The notes under the pieces are model-generated. The model was given only the letters and a program-made list of their open reading frames with translations, was not told the origin of the DNA and searched no databases. From contig CM053142.1 of the NCBI GenBank assembly GCA_028571685.1, positions 69,527,296-69,591,295 of the forward strand: 64,000 nucleotides of DNA, in the 5' to 3' direction. Every line of letters starts with the position of its first letter. The first letter of the stretch is position 1. Positions 1-10,466 of this stretch are shown here, one piece after another. The DNA is from Heterohyrax brucei. Lineage: Eukaryota; Chordata; Mammalia; Hyracoidea; Procaviidae. The translations under genes and the position numbers were made by a program.

Positions 1-163
1 GAAAGGTCTGTGGTTTGAACCCGTGAAGTGACTCAACAGGAGAAAGACCTGACAAGCTGCTTCTGTAAAGATTGCAATCAAGAAAATCCTACGGGGCGGT
101 TCTACTCTATTACATGCAGAAACCATGAGTTGAAACTGACTCGATAACACTCAACACCAACAG
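1..163 (+). mobile_element. AfroSINE, long subfamily, cut by the window edge
   Basis: A tRNA-derived SINE whose head lies partly outside the window. Visible parts in order are the B-box-like GGTTTGAACCC stretch, the GAGAAAGACCTG block that marks the longer subfamily, the GGGGCGGTTCTACTC block, and the RTE-like tail with GACTCGA followed by an ACACCAAC end. It is noncoding and would have needed a LINE's enzymes in trans. Confidence 0.85.
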
Positions 164-177
164 TCATTTATTAATTA

Positions 178-452
178 TGTTGTTGTTTTGGGTGCCATTG
201 AGTCAGTTTCTACTCTTAATGACGCTATAATCAACAAAAAGAAACACTTCCCAATCCTGCGCCGCGTCTGCAGTCATTGCTGTGCTTGAGCGGATTGTTA
301 CAGCCACTGTGTCAATACATCTGCTGGAGCGTCTTCCTTTTTTTGCTGACCTTCTACTTTACCAAGTATGATGTTCTCCAGGGACTGATCTCTCCTGAGC
401 TGTTCAAAGTACATATAACATAGTCTTGCCATCTTTGCTTCTACTTATATGT
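178..452 (-). mobile_element. RTE (BovB-like) LINE, 3' end fragment
   Basis: Reading the plus strand, the stretch starts with a TTGTTGTT tail and GGTGCCATTGAGTCAG, then runs through the region matching the other RTE copies at 8.2, 13.4 and 45.3 kb (GGACTGATC, TCTTGCCATCTTTGCTTCTAC). It is therefore the 3' end of an RTE on the minus strand, severely 5' truncated. The frame is broken and no protein is expected. Confidence 0.85.
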
Positions 453-1497
453 ATTGTTAATTACATATATGACAAATATCTTTTCCTTTAGTTTTCTTCT
501 TTTTTTTTTTTTTTTTTAACTGACTACTGCATTCTGTGTGACTTATTTAAGAAATCTTTTCCCACCCCCAGGTCATGAAGTTATTCCCCATTTTTCTTCC
601 AAAAAAGTGTTGCTGATTCACTTTTCACATTGTGAACAACGACTCAGCAGGAGTTGTGTTTGTAGATGGTATGAGACAAAAGATGAAATTCATTTTTTAA
701 ATACGAAGTCAATTCTATCAGCAACATTAATTGAACAGAACTGTCATTTTCCCCTAGCTCTGCAATATCCATTTGTATTTTATAGAAAGAATTGGTACAT
801 GCAGAATTTGTAACCAAGCTCTCTATTTTCCTCAGGTCTATTTGTCTACATTCACACATTTACTATCTTACACTAATTACAATCAGTTTATGTTAGATCT
901 TGACATCTCTTGAACTTGAGATCTTGACATCTCAAGAACTTCTCTTCCCACCTCATTCTTCTTTTCAAAGCTAAACTGAAATCCATCTGAAAACTGGTTT
1001 CTTGCTGACTACTTGAAGATGCAGCCCTTCGCAGTCCCAGTCTAAGACAGGGCTCGATCTACTACATCAGTCTTTATTGACCTGACTGACAAGAACGGGT
1101 GTTTTTGGTAACTGTTACATGTGCAGAAAATGGTCTAAATGTCCTCTTTCACTCCCTGACACAGGTGGAACCATCAAAGACTGGAAAGTCAAGTATATAG
1201 ATCTGAATTTTAGATACAAGATCCTGAAGGCATTTGAAATGATATGTTGGGGAAAATCGATGACAAAAGGCTCCAAATAACTTCATAAGAGCTTCATTTT
1301 TTGCCAGTAACTTACCCGAACAGCTCGCAATGAAACAGGCACTGAGAAGAGAGATGAAAACAACAGCAATGGTCCAAGGAATTAGCTTGGGATGTCGGTA
1401 TCCTTCTACAGAGCAGAATAAAAATAAAGATTATCAGCCACATGAGCTATGGGAAACAATTCTAAGGAGCAAGTTAAATATGAGGATGCCAAAACAA
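453..1497. other. Unclassified AT-rich sequence
   Basis: I recognise no gene or named repeat here. A poly-T run lies at about 500-517. A short repeat, GATCTTGACATCTC, occurs twice at about 897-935 with partial palindromy. Reading frames of up to 91 codons in this stretch have no recognisable motif and read as chance. Confidence 0.5.
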
Positions 1498-1663
1498 AAA
1501 ACAAAAAACACCATTGCCATCAAGTCAATCCCCATCATAGCCATCCTATAGGAAAGAATAAAACTGCTCCATAGAGTTTCCAAGAAGTGCCTGGCAGATT
1601 AAAACGGCTGACTTTGGTTAGCAGATGTAGCACTTAACCACTACGCCACCAGGGTTTCCTAAA
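1498..1663 (-). mobile_element. AfroSINE, short subfamily
   Basis: On the plus strand it begins with the tail (CACCATTGCCATCAAGTCAA), then CATAGAGTTTCCAAG, and ends in the inverted head with CACTACGCCACCAGGGTTTC. This is a full-length minus-strand copy of the short AfroSINE form, about 165 bp, moderately diverged. Confidence 0.9.
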
Positions 1664-2224
1664 TATGAGAGCATCTAAAATATTTAAGAGCTAGAGGTGA
1701 CCTTAGAGATTTCCTCTGAACAAATTAGTTTTAGCACTTACTGATAAGCAAATAAATAAAATGGAAAGTTGAAAACTTTTTAAATTTAGGAGTAGAAAGG
1801 GCTTTTGTAAACAAGACCAGAAACATAAAAGTCATAAAAATGGATCATTAAGCCACATAAAAGGGAAATTTGGTTAAAAAACAGAACATTATTAAACGAT
1901 GAAGAACCTGTGGAACAATTGCCACAGTACTGGTATCCAGAATGTATCAAGAATTTTAAAAATCATTTGGAAAACTGAACAAAACCTTGAACAGGAAATT
2001 TACTGGAAAAAAATGTAAATGGCTATTAAACAAATAAAAGTGTGCTCAGTCAGGAAATTGTAAACTGAAATATTGTAGTATGATTTTACACTTATCAGGT
2101 TTATTCATTTATTTTTTTAATGTGCACTGAAAGCCTGCAGTGCTGGCAAGGCTGAGGGAAAATAAATACTGTTGGGAAGGAAGTACATGCCACTTCTGAG
2201 ACTGTAAACAGAAAAACTTTTTAG
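1664..2224. other. Unclassified AT-rich sequence
   Basis: I see no gene or recognisable element. The stretch is purine-rich with several AAAT-type runs. Confidence 0.4.
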
Positions 2225-2480
2225 GAAAATCAATTTCACAACATTTAACCAGCTTTTAATTGCACTACATTCGTCACAACAATTTCAAATCTAGAGATTT
2301 GTCTTATAGCTATAACTGAACTTATTTATATAAAACATTATTCATTGCAGTACTTGTAGAAATTGAAAAAAAAACTGGAATCTGTAACTTCCATCAACAC
2401 TGACAAGTTTAAATTATGTAAATTCACACAGTGAGATTCTATAGAGCAATGAAAATCATGTATTACTGAGATTTAAAAAA
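2225..2480 (+). mobile_element. Old L1 3' end remnant (tentative)
   Basis: The order of short blocks (a cytosine/adenine-rich start, GTAACTTCCATCAAC, then AAATTATGTAAATTC and AGCAATGAAAATCA) resembles the end of ORF2 and 3' UTR of ancient L1 families. Divergence is high and edges are uncertain. Confidence 0.45.
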
Positions 2481-2677
2481 TCTTTACACATGTTGTTACA
2501 TAAAGCAGTATTCTTCAGAATCATTGTACAACGTCCCATTGAAGTTTGCTATGGTGAAGTAGTAAGAAGAAGAAAAACTTTATTTTAGATGTATTTCTGT
2601 ATTAGTTCTATATATTTCTCAAAAGTTTTGCTCAGTGTTCTTTCAATACAAATATGTTTGCATTATTTAACAAAAGC

Positions 2678-2928
2678 AAAATGAGACTGTTAGAGCTTCA
2701 GACATACTACCCCATTCTTCTCTCTCTTTCCTTCAAAAGTATCCTTCTAAACTACTCACTTTTCATATTATTTCTCTTTTACACATTTCGTTTCCTCTGT
2801 TGACACTATCTACACTTTGTAAAGAAGTTTCTGTTACTCATCTTATTTGAATCTCTCTGTTGCCTTCCTCCTCACTGAAATTGTCCTCATTTCCTTCCAT
2901 CTCCTCTGTTTCCCCATTACTGTCATCT
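2678..2928. repeat. Local duplication A, copy 1
   Basis: About 250 bp beginning AAAATGAGAC and passing through ACACTTTGTAAAGAAG and CTCATCTTATTTGAATCTC is repeated in direct orientation at 4581-4829. The copies agree over nearly their whole length with scattered substitutions and small indels. I do not recognise the unit as a named repeat. Confidence 0.8.
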
Positions 2929-3173
2929 TCAATCTTTATAATTACCATCAATTCATATTTTTAAATCGTAGTCATAAATCCATCTGCTATTTTTGAAAAT
3001 GAAAAGAAAGAACATACTCACGTTTACTCTGAGGGTCTTCTGCCACCATTGCGTGTTAATATTCTTATTGCCTACTGATTGTGGCAACCAGAAAACTTTT
3101 TATTTTCCACCAAGATATATTTCCTGTATTCTGTGGATAGAGAATATACTCAGAAATATTTAATAAATTTAGG

Positions 3174-3492
3174 CTCTTCAGACAGGAATAGACTGGACTT
3201 GGTGTCACAGAGTGACCATATTTTGGGTGCACTGTGTGGTTCTATGTATCAATAGGATATCATCCTGCTGACCTCTTACTAGAGGAAGGGGAGTGGGGAG
3301 GAGGGGAAAGGAGACTTGGGAGGATGGGACACGTATAGAGCAGAGAGGAAGAGTGTGCTGTCACCAGGCAGGGAGAGCAGTGGAAGCTGCATATAGGTGG
3401 GCATGCAAATTTGTATGGGAATGTACATTTTCATTCAATCACAATTTTAAAAAAGCAAAATAAATACTTTTAAAGGCCTAAAAACAAAAATA
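3174..3492 (+). mobile_element. L1 3' UTR, 5'-truncated insertion with target duplications
   Basis: The segment matches the 3' UTR of the L1 copies ending at 52.5 kb and (inverted) 58.6 kb: CACAGAGTGACCATAT, a purine-rich G tract, GGTGGGCATGCAAATTTG and an A-rich end. The same 12 bases, AATAAATTTAGG, flank it at 3162-3173 and 3493-3504, a clean target-site duplication from target-primed reverse transcription. Confidence 0.88.
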
Positions 3493-3504
3493 AATAAATT
3501 TAGG

Positions 3505-4580
3505 AAGTTCTCAACATAAGGTCATTAACAGAAGAAATCTTTGGAACCACTGTGGTTTCCTTAGAGTCACTCTGTGAGATGGGGCAAAAACTAAAGGAAA
3601 TTGAGAAAGCAACACCTAAAAACAGCTAACAGTGACCTCTACAAGTTTCTTCAGATCACTTGATCAGTGAGTCACATGGAATTTCTCACTACATTTTTTT
3701 CATTTAAATAAAAAATTTAGCAACTTACAGTGTGCCCTAAAAGAAATAAATCTTATGCTTAACAGAAACTTAATAAACATTTCCTCCTCTTTGTTTTCCC
3801 TAATATCAGATTTTCCAAGCGAGTTCCCTGCTCTAGATAAACTCTGCCCTAGAAATTTTTATGACCTGAATGAGAAGCCATACCCAAAAGATGGCAAAAT
3901 ACAACATGAACAGTAACCAAAACTGCTGTTCAACTTCGTTCTGGAGTTGAGGAAGAGGTGATGGAACTGTGGGTTAAACTGTAAGGTCTTCCTAGACTAG
4001 AGCTAGGTTTGTTTAGAGGGGGAAAAAAAAGACCATGTGACAATTTGTGGTACAAATACAATCTTTATCACAGGTGAAAAGTATTTAAGGTAAAGTGATC
4101 TACTTGGAAGTATTCCACAGCCATTTGAGAAGTTTGACTATCAAAAATAGTTCTCACAGTTTTTATTATTACGGTTTATTAGAACTGTTCAAATCTATAG
4201 AAATTCATGAATTCACACTCATCCTCCAAAAATAAATACTTTATATTTGTAATATAAAATATAGAGAAATATTATAGGCTTTGTTTATTTTTACTGGTTT
4301 TAGTAAACAAAAATTGTTACAATATGTATATTAATGTGTGTTTTGTTCTCTTAAGAGTATACCATAACGAGAATATTCATGCAGTATGAAGAATTGTAAC
4401 TGATGCAACTGAAAAATTTGTGTAAGAATTATTGAATGGGAACCTAAACTGCTGTGTAAATCTTTACCTAAAGCACAATACAATATTTTTTAAAGAATAT
4501 ATTTATTTCCAAATATAGGCATATATGTTTGGAATAAACATATCATAATCATATAATCATAATAAACATATCATAATCAT
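3505..4580. other. Unclassified AT-rich sequence
   Basis: No gene or confident repeat is visible. Near the right end the 20-base word AATAAACATATCATAATCAT occurs twice exactly, at 4533-4552 and 4561-4580, immediately before local duplication A copy 2. The segment around 4430-4480 (TCTTTACCTAAAGCACAATA) resembles the end of the L1-like repeat at 14.7-15.1 kb. Confidence 0.4.
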
Positions 4581-4829
4581 AAAATGAGACAAAGTCAGAG
4601 CTTCAGATATACTACCCCTTCCTTCTCTCTCTTCCCCTCAAAAGCATCCTTCCAAACTATTCTTTTTCTTTTAATATTATTTCTCTTTTACACTTTCCAT
4701 TGTCTCTGTGATACTATCTACAACTTGTAAAGAAGCTTGTTACTCATCTTATTTGAATCTCTCTGTTGCCTTCCCCCTTACTGAAACTGTCCTCATTTCC
4801 TTCCATCTCCCCCTTTTCTCCATCATTGA
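4581..4829. repeat. Local duplication A, copy 2
   Basis: Direct-orientation partner of 2678-2928. It shares GAGCTTCAGA, CTACCCCTTCC, TTATTTCTCTTTTACAC and CTGTCCTCATTTCCTTCC in the same order. The spacing between copies is about 1.9 kb. Confidence 0.8.
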
Positions 4830-5136
4830 ATCCTTTCCATGACACAAAATAATCACATCTGAAACGATGAAACAAGTAATTCTGGGGAGAAAGTAAACTC
4901 TGTGCCAACAGCAGAAAGAACTAATAAGCACTGGTGATTACACTTGGTAACCAGTTAAACAGAAGCTGAAAGCTCACATACAGCAAGTGAGCAGAAAAGG
5001 TTGAAGTAGTATGCAGCAAAATGATGAACTAGTCAAATATACTAAGGAGAGCTAGCAACACAGACTCACTTCTAGAAGACAAAACTCCAACGTGGCCTCA
5101 TAGATTATAATACGGTAAGAAACACATGACTGTAAT

Positions 5137-5232
5137 TTTCAAATATGTATAAATGTGCTAAATGTAATTATTGGTGAAAACTGCATTGTGTATTTATGTG
5201 TTGAAATCCTATCAGTCAGTTAGGGTAAAAGT
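5137..5232. repeat. Local duplication B, copy 1
   Basis: A 96-base stretch beginning TTTCAAATATGTATAAATG and ending GTTAGGGTAAAAGT. It recurs at 5769-5864 with a single base difference that I can see (ATTATTGG against ATTTTTGG). Confidence 0.92.
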
Positions 5233-5768
5233 AACATTAGTAATAAGGGTAACAAGTGAAGCCAATAAGCAATGTGATATAACACTATCCAAGAATGATG
5301 TTAGAAATACAACACTGCTGGAAGGAATAGCTAGCTGCCAAAAATTACACCCTACAATGAAAGTATAGGTAGATGTTCCAGATTTAAAAATGAAAATAAT
5401 TATCAGACTTGTCATCAAAAATGAACTGGTCAACAAATAGATATTTTAACCTTGACTAGGTGTAATAAAACGATTGGGATTTTGAGAAGGAATCAAAACA
5501 GCATAACTGAAATGTAGAAAGATGCCAACATATGCATTACAATACTCACTATGAATATATTGAAATTCTGCATCAGCTTAGCTATTGTAGGCATAATCAG
5601 CTATTTGGGTTGAGTCTATGAGATATCACATAGCTAAATATTGACTTAAACATCTTTCTAGCATCCCTCAACTTGTGTAATCACTGATCATGTGACCACA
5701 TAAATGTAACAACATTAGTAATACAAGTACAACAAATGCAGATTTATTTTACATATATGAATATTCGA

Positions 5769-5864
5769 TTTCAAATATGTATAAATGTGCTAAATGTAAT
5801 TTTTGGTGAAAACTGCATTGTGTATTTATGTGTTGAAATCCTATCAGTCAGTTAGGGTAAAAGT
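5769..5864. repeat. Local duplication B, copy 2
   Basis: Direct-orientation partner of 5137-5232, same 96-base length and one visible substitution. The surrounding sequences differ, although a loose echo of AACATTAGTAATA is found near both copies. Confidence 0.92.
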
Positions 5865-6221
5865 GCATACTAATATTTTCCAGACTAAACAGCAGTTATA
5901 AATAACAATGATTGTGAGAGCTGTTAATTTTTTATTAAAAATTATTAAACTTTCAAGCATCTAAATAAGGAAATAGAATAACAGTGAATATAAATATTAA
6001 GAGAGAATATAGCAATCAAATAACTCAAACATAGTCTCCTTTTTCAGGTCATTTTAAGTTTTAAATAACACAATATAGAAAGATAGAGATTAGTTCACAT
6101 CACATCCCTATTTGTAAAATCGTTTGGTAAACTCACAGTCATAAATTTCACTTAGGATGGGTTTCTTTTGTAAAAAGTTCCATTTTGAAATTTTTTATAG
6201 ACTTTTAAAGAAGAGATTTCT

Positions 6222-6342
6222 ATGTTCTGCCAGAGAAAGACCTGTTCATCTGCTCCTGGCAAGCTTACAGCCTAAAAAATTGCACGGAGCAGTTCTACCG
6301 TGTCACATGGGACAGAGTCAGAATAAACTCGAAGGCACCTAA
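6222..6342 (+). mobile_element. AfroSINE, long subfamily, 3' part
   Basis: Starts at GCCAGAGAAAGACCTG and continues through the GCACGGAGCAGTTCTACCG block to a tail with AACTCGAAGGCACCTAACAA. The tRNA-like head is missing or decayed beyond recognition. The tail is the RTE-like version. Confidence 0.82.
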
Positions 6343-6649
6343 CAATATAAAATAAGAATCACGATAAATCACCAAGTCCAGAGATAATCAAGGATAAATA
6401 GTATTACTTTAAATAGAGAAAAATGAGGTATCCAGTAAATATGATTTTTCTCTGTAAACTTCTTTGAAAGTATTTCTTGCAATCCAGAAGTTTATTGGTA
6501 CAGAATTACTCCTGTAGTATACGGTCAAACTCTTCTCATTTAACTACTTAAAAATTTGTATTTAATTAAATCATTGTAACATACTGTTGGTCTATAGCCA
6601 CCTGGAGCAACACAGAAGCAAAGTCAGGAACGGAAGGAAGCAATGGAAT

Positions 6650-7205
6650 ATATGGCTAGTTGCCTTCGTGAACTAATCCCTTTGTCATGAGACCAGAAGA
6701 ACTGGGTGATGCCTGGCTACCAAAACTGAACATTTTGATCGAAGAGTCTGTAGAGAAATCCCGATATAAAGGGGGAAAGTACAGAAAAGAATTTAAAATT
6801 CTCATGGAATCCAGATTTTCTGGAACCATGAAGACTAGATGAATCCCTGAAACTATTGCCCTGAAATTACCTTTAAACTTTAAGCCAAAAATGTCCCCTG
6901 AAATCTTTTTAAAACCAAGCATAATTTAGCTTAACTACTAAAGAATGTCTGTCTTAAGCATTGTGCTCTTTAAAGATCTGTCTATATGGGATCAAACAGA
7001 TAGCAGCAGCTTGAAAGATTACATAGGAAATTTAGGGGCAGTGAATTTATACTAGTAAGGGAGAAAGAATTCAGAAAAGGAGGGCAAGAATGGTTGCACA
7101 GATTAAAGAATGTCATCAACGTCACTGAATCATGCTAGTAAAAATTGTTGAATTGGTGTGTATTCTGCTGTGTGTGTTCTCAACAAGAACAAAAATAATT
7201 TATTT
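6650..7205 (+). mobile_element. L1-type 3' UTR segment (older lineage)
   Basis: Contains GAGACCAGAAGAACTGGGTG and GATGCCTGGCTACC, then a terminal part with ATGTCATCAACGTCACTGAA, TTGTTGAATTGGTGTG and CTCAACAAGAACAAAAAT. The first words recur in the L1 3' region near 51.98 kb and the end resembles the L1 3' end near 44.73 kb. No coding capacity remains. Family assignment is inferred. Confidence 0.5.
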
Positions 7206-7347
7206 AAATGTTCATTCTTGTACACCAAATATTCATTCTGTGAGGTGATATTTTGGTGTGAGCTCTGCCAAATGCTGATTTTTACATTTAGCCATTTGGC
7301 ATTCATTTATTGAACAAGTTTTTGTTGATTTCCTACAGTCAGTATTT

Positions 7348-7520
7348 GGAAACCCTGGTGGCATAGTGTTTAAATGCAGTGGCTGCAAACCAAAAAGTCA
7401 GCAGTTTGAATCCACCAGATACTCCTTGGTAACTCTATGGGGCAGTTTTACTCTGTCCTATAAGATCACGAGGAGTTGAAATCAACTTAAAGGCAATGGG
7501 CAATGGGCAATGGGCAATGG
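7348..7520 (+). mobile_element. AfroSINE, short subfamily, with target duplications
   Basis: Complete copy: head GGAAACCCTGGTGGCATAGT, B-box region CAGTTTGAATCC, body CTCTATGGGGCAGTTTTACTC, tail GTTGAAATCAACTTAAAGG. The tail has expanded into four GGCAAT-type units at about 7491-7519. An 11-base flanking repeat, AGTCAGTATTT at 7337-7347 and AGTCAATATTT at 7524-7534, marks the insertion. Confidence 0.92.
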
Positions 7521-7721
7521 CAGAGTCAATATTTAAGCCAGCACAATCTTTTAGACCTTTCTACAATAACAGACTAATGTGGTAGCCACTAGGCACTTAT
7601 GACTACTGAGCACTTGAAATATGGCTAGTGGAGACTAAGAAAATGAAAATGAATTTTTTTAACTTTTATTTAAATTAATTTAAATTTCAGTAGTCACAAG
7701 TGACTAGTGATGAACCAGAAA

Positions 7722-7772
7722 AACAAAACCCACTGCCGTCAAGTTGATTTTGAGTTACGGCAACTCTATGAT
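7722..7772 (-). mobile_element. AfroSINE tail fragment
   Basis: Only the inverted 3' tail (AAACCCACTGCCGTCAAGTT and a following GGCAACTCTATG) is present. Confidence 0.7.
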
Positions 7773-7796
7773 AACACGGCTCCAGATCTTTTTGCT

Positions 7797-7950
7797 GAAA
7801 ACCCTGGTGGCACCATGGTTAAAAACTCAGCTGCTAAGCAAAAGACTACCAGTTCAAATCCACAAGCTGCTCCTTGAAAACTCCACCAGGTAGTTCTACT
7901 CTCCCCTACAAGATTGCTATTGATGGCAAAGGAATAGGTTTTGGTCTAGA
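7797..7950 (+). mobile_element. AfroSINE, short subfamily
   Basis: Head AAAACCCTGGTGGCACCATG, then CCAGTTCAAATCCAC, CTCCTTGAAAACTCC, and a tail ending near GGTTTTGG. It faces another AfroSINE at 7977-8142 in the opposite orientation, so the two could pair as a hairpin in RNA. Confidence 0.88.
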
Positions 7951-7976
7951 TTCCTGTGCTGCACAGTGCCAAATTA

Positions 7977-8142
7977 AAAACCAAACTAAACTCATTGCAG
8001 TCAAGTCAATTCCTACTCATGCTGACCCTATAGAACACAGTAGAGCTGCCCCATAAAGTTTCCAAGGAGAGGCTGGTAGATTCAAATTGTCAACCTTCTG
8101 ATTAATATCTGAGCTCTTATTCACTGCACCACCAGGGCTCCT
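7977..8142 (-). mobile_element. AfroSINE, short subfamily
   Basis: Inverted copy starting with the tail ACTCATTGCAGTCAAGTCAA and ending with the head complement GCACCACCAGGGCTCC. It is only about 26 bases from the opposing SINE at 7797-7950. Confidence 0.9.
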
Positions 8143-8206
8143 AGGTAGGGAACAAAATAGGCAAAAATCACTACCCTCCTAGAACTTTACTTCTAATAGA
8201 GTAGAT

Positions 8207-9582
8207 TGTTGTCATTGTTGTTAGGTGTCACAGAGACAGTTCTGACTCACAGCGACTTTATGAATGAAAAACTGCCTGGTCTTGTCCCATATCCACAACC
8301 GTTTTTATGCTTAAGCTCATTGTTGTGGCCTCTTTGTCAATCCATCTCATCGAGTCTTCCTCTTTTTCACTCACCCCCACTCTACGAAGCATGGTGTCCT
8401 TCTCCAGGGATTGATCCTTCCTGACAACATGTCTAAAGTATGAAAGACACAGTCTTGGATCTTTGCTACCAAGGAGTACTCTGATTGTACTTCTTCCAGA
8501 ACACATTTGTTTGTTCTTTTGGTGGTCCATGGTACGTTTAACATTCTTCTCCAGCACCACAGTTCAAAGGCATCAATTCTTCTTCTGTCTTCTTTGTTCA
8601 TTGTCCGGCTTTCACATGTATGTGATGCAATGGAAAATAGCATGACTTGGGTCAGGTACACTTTAGTCTTCAAGGTAACATCTTTACTTTTGACTGTTTT
8701 AAAGAAGTCCTTTGCAGCAGATTCTCCCAGTGCAATTCATCTTTTGATTTCTTGGCTGCTGCTCCCGTGGGCATTGATTGTGAAATGAAGTAAAATGAAA
8801 TCCTTAACAACCTCAATCTTTTCTCCAGTTATGATGATGTTGCTTACCTATTCAGTTGTGAATATTTTTGTTTTCTTGATGTTGAGGTAAAATCCATAAT
8901 GAAGGCTATGGTCTTCGATCTTTATCAATAAGTGTTTCACATCTTATCCACTTCCAGCGAGTAAGGTGGATGCAGGTTGTTGATGAGTCGTCCTCCATTC
9001 CTGATGTCTCATTCTTCTTCATATAATTCAGTTTATCAGATTATTTGCTTGGCATACAAATTTAAAAGGTATGGTGAAATGATACAAGCCTGACACACAT
9101 CTTTCTTGACTTTAAGCCATGCAGTGTGTTCCCTTGTTCTGTTCGCGTGACTGCCTCTTCATCTGCGTACAAATTCCTTAAGAGCACAGTTAAGTGTTCT
9201 GGAATTCACATTCTCTGCAATGCTAGTCATTATTTGTTATGATCCACACAGCTGAATGCCTTTGCATAGTCAGTGAAACACAGGTAAACATCTTTCTGGT
9301 ATTCTCTGCTTTCAGCCAAGATTCATATGACATCCCTGGTTCCATGTCCTCTTCTGAATCCAGCTTGAATTTATGGAAGTTTCTTGTTAATATATTGTTG
9401 CAGTTGCTTTTGAATGATCTCAAGCAAAATTTTACTTGAGTATGATACTAACGACATTATTTGGTAATTTCTGCATTCAGTTTGATCATCTTTCTTTGGA
9501 ATGAGCATAAATATGGACCTCTTCAGTTGACCAGGTAGCTATCCTCCAAATTTCATGGCACAGATGAATGAACACTTCCAGC
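8207..9582 (-). mobile_element. RTE (BovB-like) LINE, 3' half
   Basis: Begins on the plus strand with the inverted tail GTTGTCATTGTTGTTAGGTG and runs without large gaps to about 9582. Read on the minus strand it encodes, in broken frames, the C-terminal region and part of the reverse transcriptase; short frames such as 8371-8673 still show the FELWCWRRMLNVPWT stretch typical of RTE proteins after the RT domain. Several stops and frameshifts show it is dead. The 5' half is missing. Confidence 0.9.
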
Positions 9583-9619
9583 TTGATATAGTTGCCACTA
9601 ATCCATCTTATTAAATAAG

Positions 9620-9741
9620 TGATGGAAATTACAACATATAGGAAAACCCCATCAAGTGGTGGACATCACCCAATACTGGGACTTATGGCCCAGTTAAATT
9701 GCTACGCACATTGTTTGGGAGACATGATTCAATTCATAACA
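9620..9741 (-). mobile_element. MaLR-type LTR, 5' stub
   Basis: The complement starts TGTTATGAATTGAATCATG and continues into ACTGGGCCATAAGTCCCAG, the same order as the 5' ends of the LTRs at 10.47 and 41.77 kb. Only about 120 bp of the LTR start remains. Confidence 0.75.
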
Positions 9742-9785
9742 CTGCCAGAAAAACAACAAAATAACTGTCTAAGAACAAGTTCAAC

Positions 9786-10078
9786 CAGGATGCTCCTTAG
9801 AAGCAAGAGTGATAAGATTTTGTCTCATGTACCTTGAACACGTTATCAGGACAGATGTCCCTAGAGAAGGACATCGTGCTTGGCAACATAGAGGGTTGGA
9901 GTAAAAGAGGAAGACCCCCGCCATGAGATGGACCGACACAATGGCTGCAACAATGGGCTGAAGTAAGCTGATGACAAGGATTGTGAAGATGGCACAGGAG
10001 CAGACAGTGTTTCATTCTGCTGTACATAGAGTTGCTGTGAGTTGGAGGCTGCTCCACGGAACCTAACAGCAACAGCAA
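9786..10078 (+). mobile_element. RTE LINE, 3' end fragment
   Basis: Matches the complement of the 3' ends at 8.2 and 13.4 kb: GGAAGACCCCC, GATGGACCGACACAATGGC, GTTGCTGTGAGTTGGAGG and CCTAACAGCAACAGC. Opposite in orientation to the RTE at 8207-9582. Confidence 0.88.
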
Positions 10079-10466
10079 AATCCAACAGTTTGCAAAAACT
10101 GAAGCAGAAACCCTTCTAATATAAGGTGTTTTTGATAAAAAGTTTTCTTAAATGTACTGAACACAGTCTCCATAATGACAAACAGACTTACCTTGTATAA
10201 ATCCTTTAATATCTCTGAAACAAAGCTTCCTCATCTACAAAATGTTGCCTTCCTCCTAGTCTCACTGTCACTGCAAAAACAAGCAGATCAATTTTTAAAC
10301 AGTTTTTAAACTGCAAAGAACTACACAAATAAGCTCTCTTTGTTGATGAGCGTGCTGTACTCTATCACTTCTCTTTGAACATCAGTGATTACACTGTACG
10401 TTGATATGCTTAAGACCAATTCTTGACGAATAAATACACCTGCTCCTCACTTATTGCCTGTCTTAT
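10079..10466. other. Unclassified sequence
   Basis: No gene or recognisable repeat. Confidence 0.4.

Larger units (their letters stand above)
4830..6221. other. Unclassified AT-rich sequence containing a 96-bp duplication
   Basis: No gene is visible. The stretch contains local duplication B (5137-5232 and 5769-5864), reported separately. Reading frames of 60 to 74 codons here are on opposite strands of the same DNA and lack motifs. Confidence 0.5.

Noticed and set aside
894-942. GATCTTGACATCTC repeated with palindromy as a possible regulatory site or CRISPR-like repeat
   Set aside because: There are only two units with no regular spacer. In mammalian DNA this is a chance local duplication.
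7348-7520. Possible genuine tRNA gene, because of A/B-box-like words
   Set aside because: The words belong to the tRNA-derived head of AfroSINE; the copy has a SINE body, tail and target duplication and no cloverleaf was evident.
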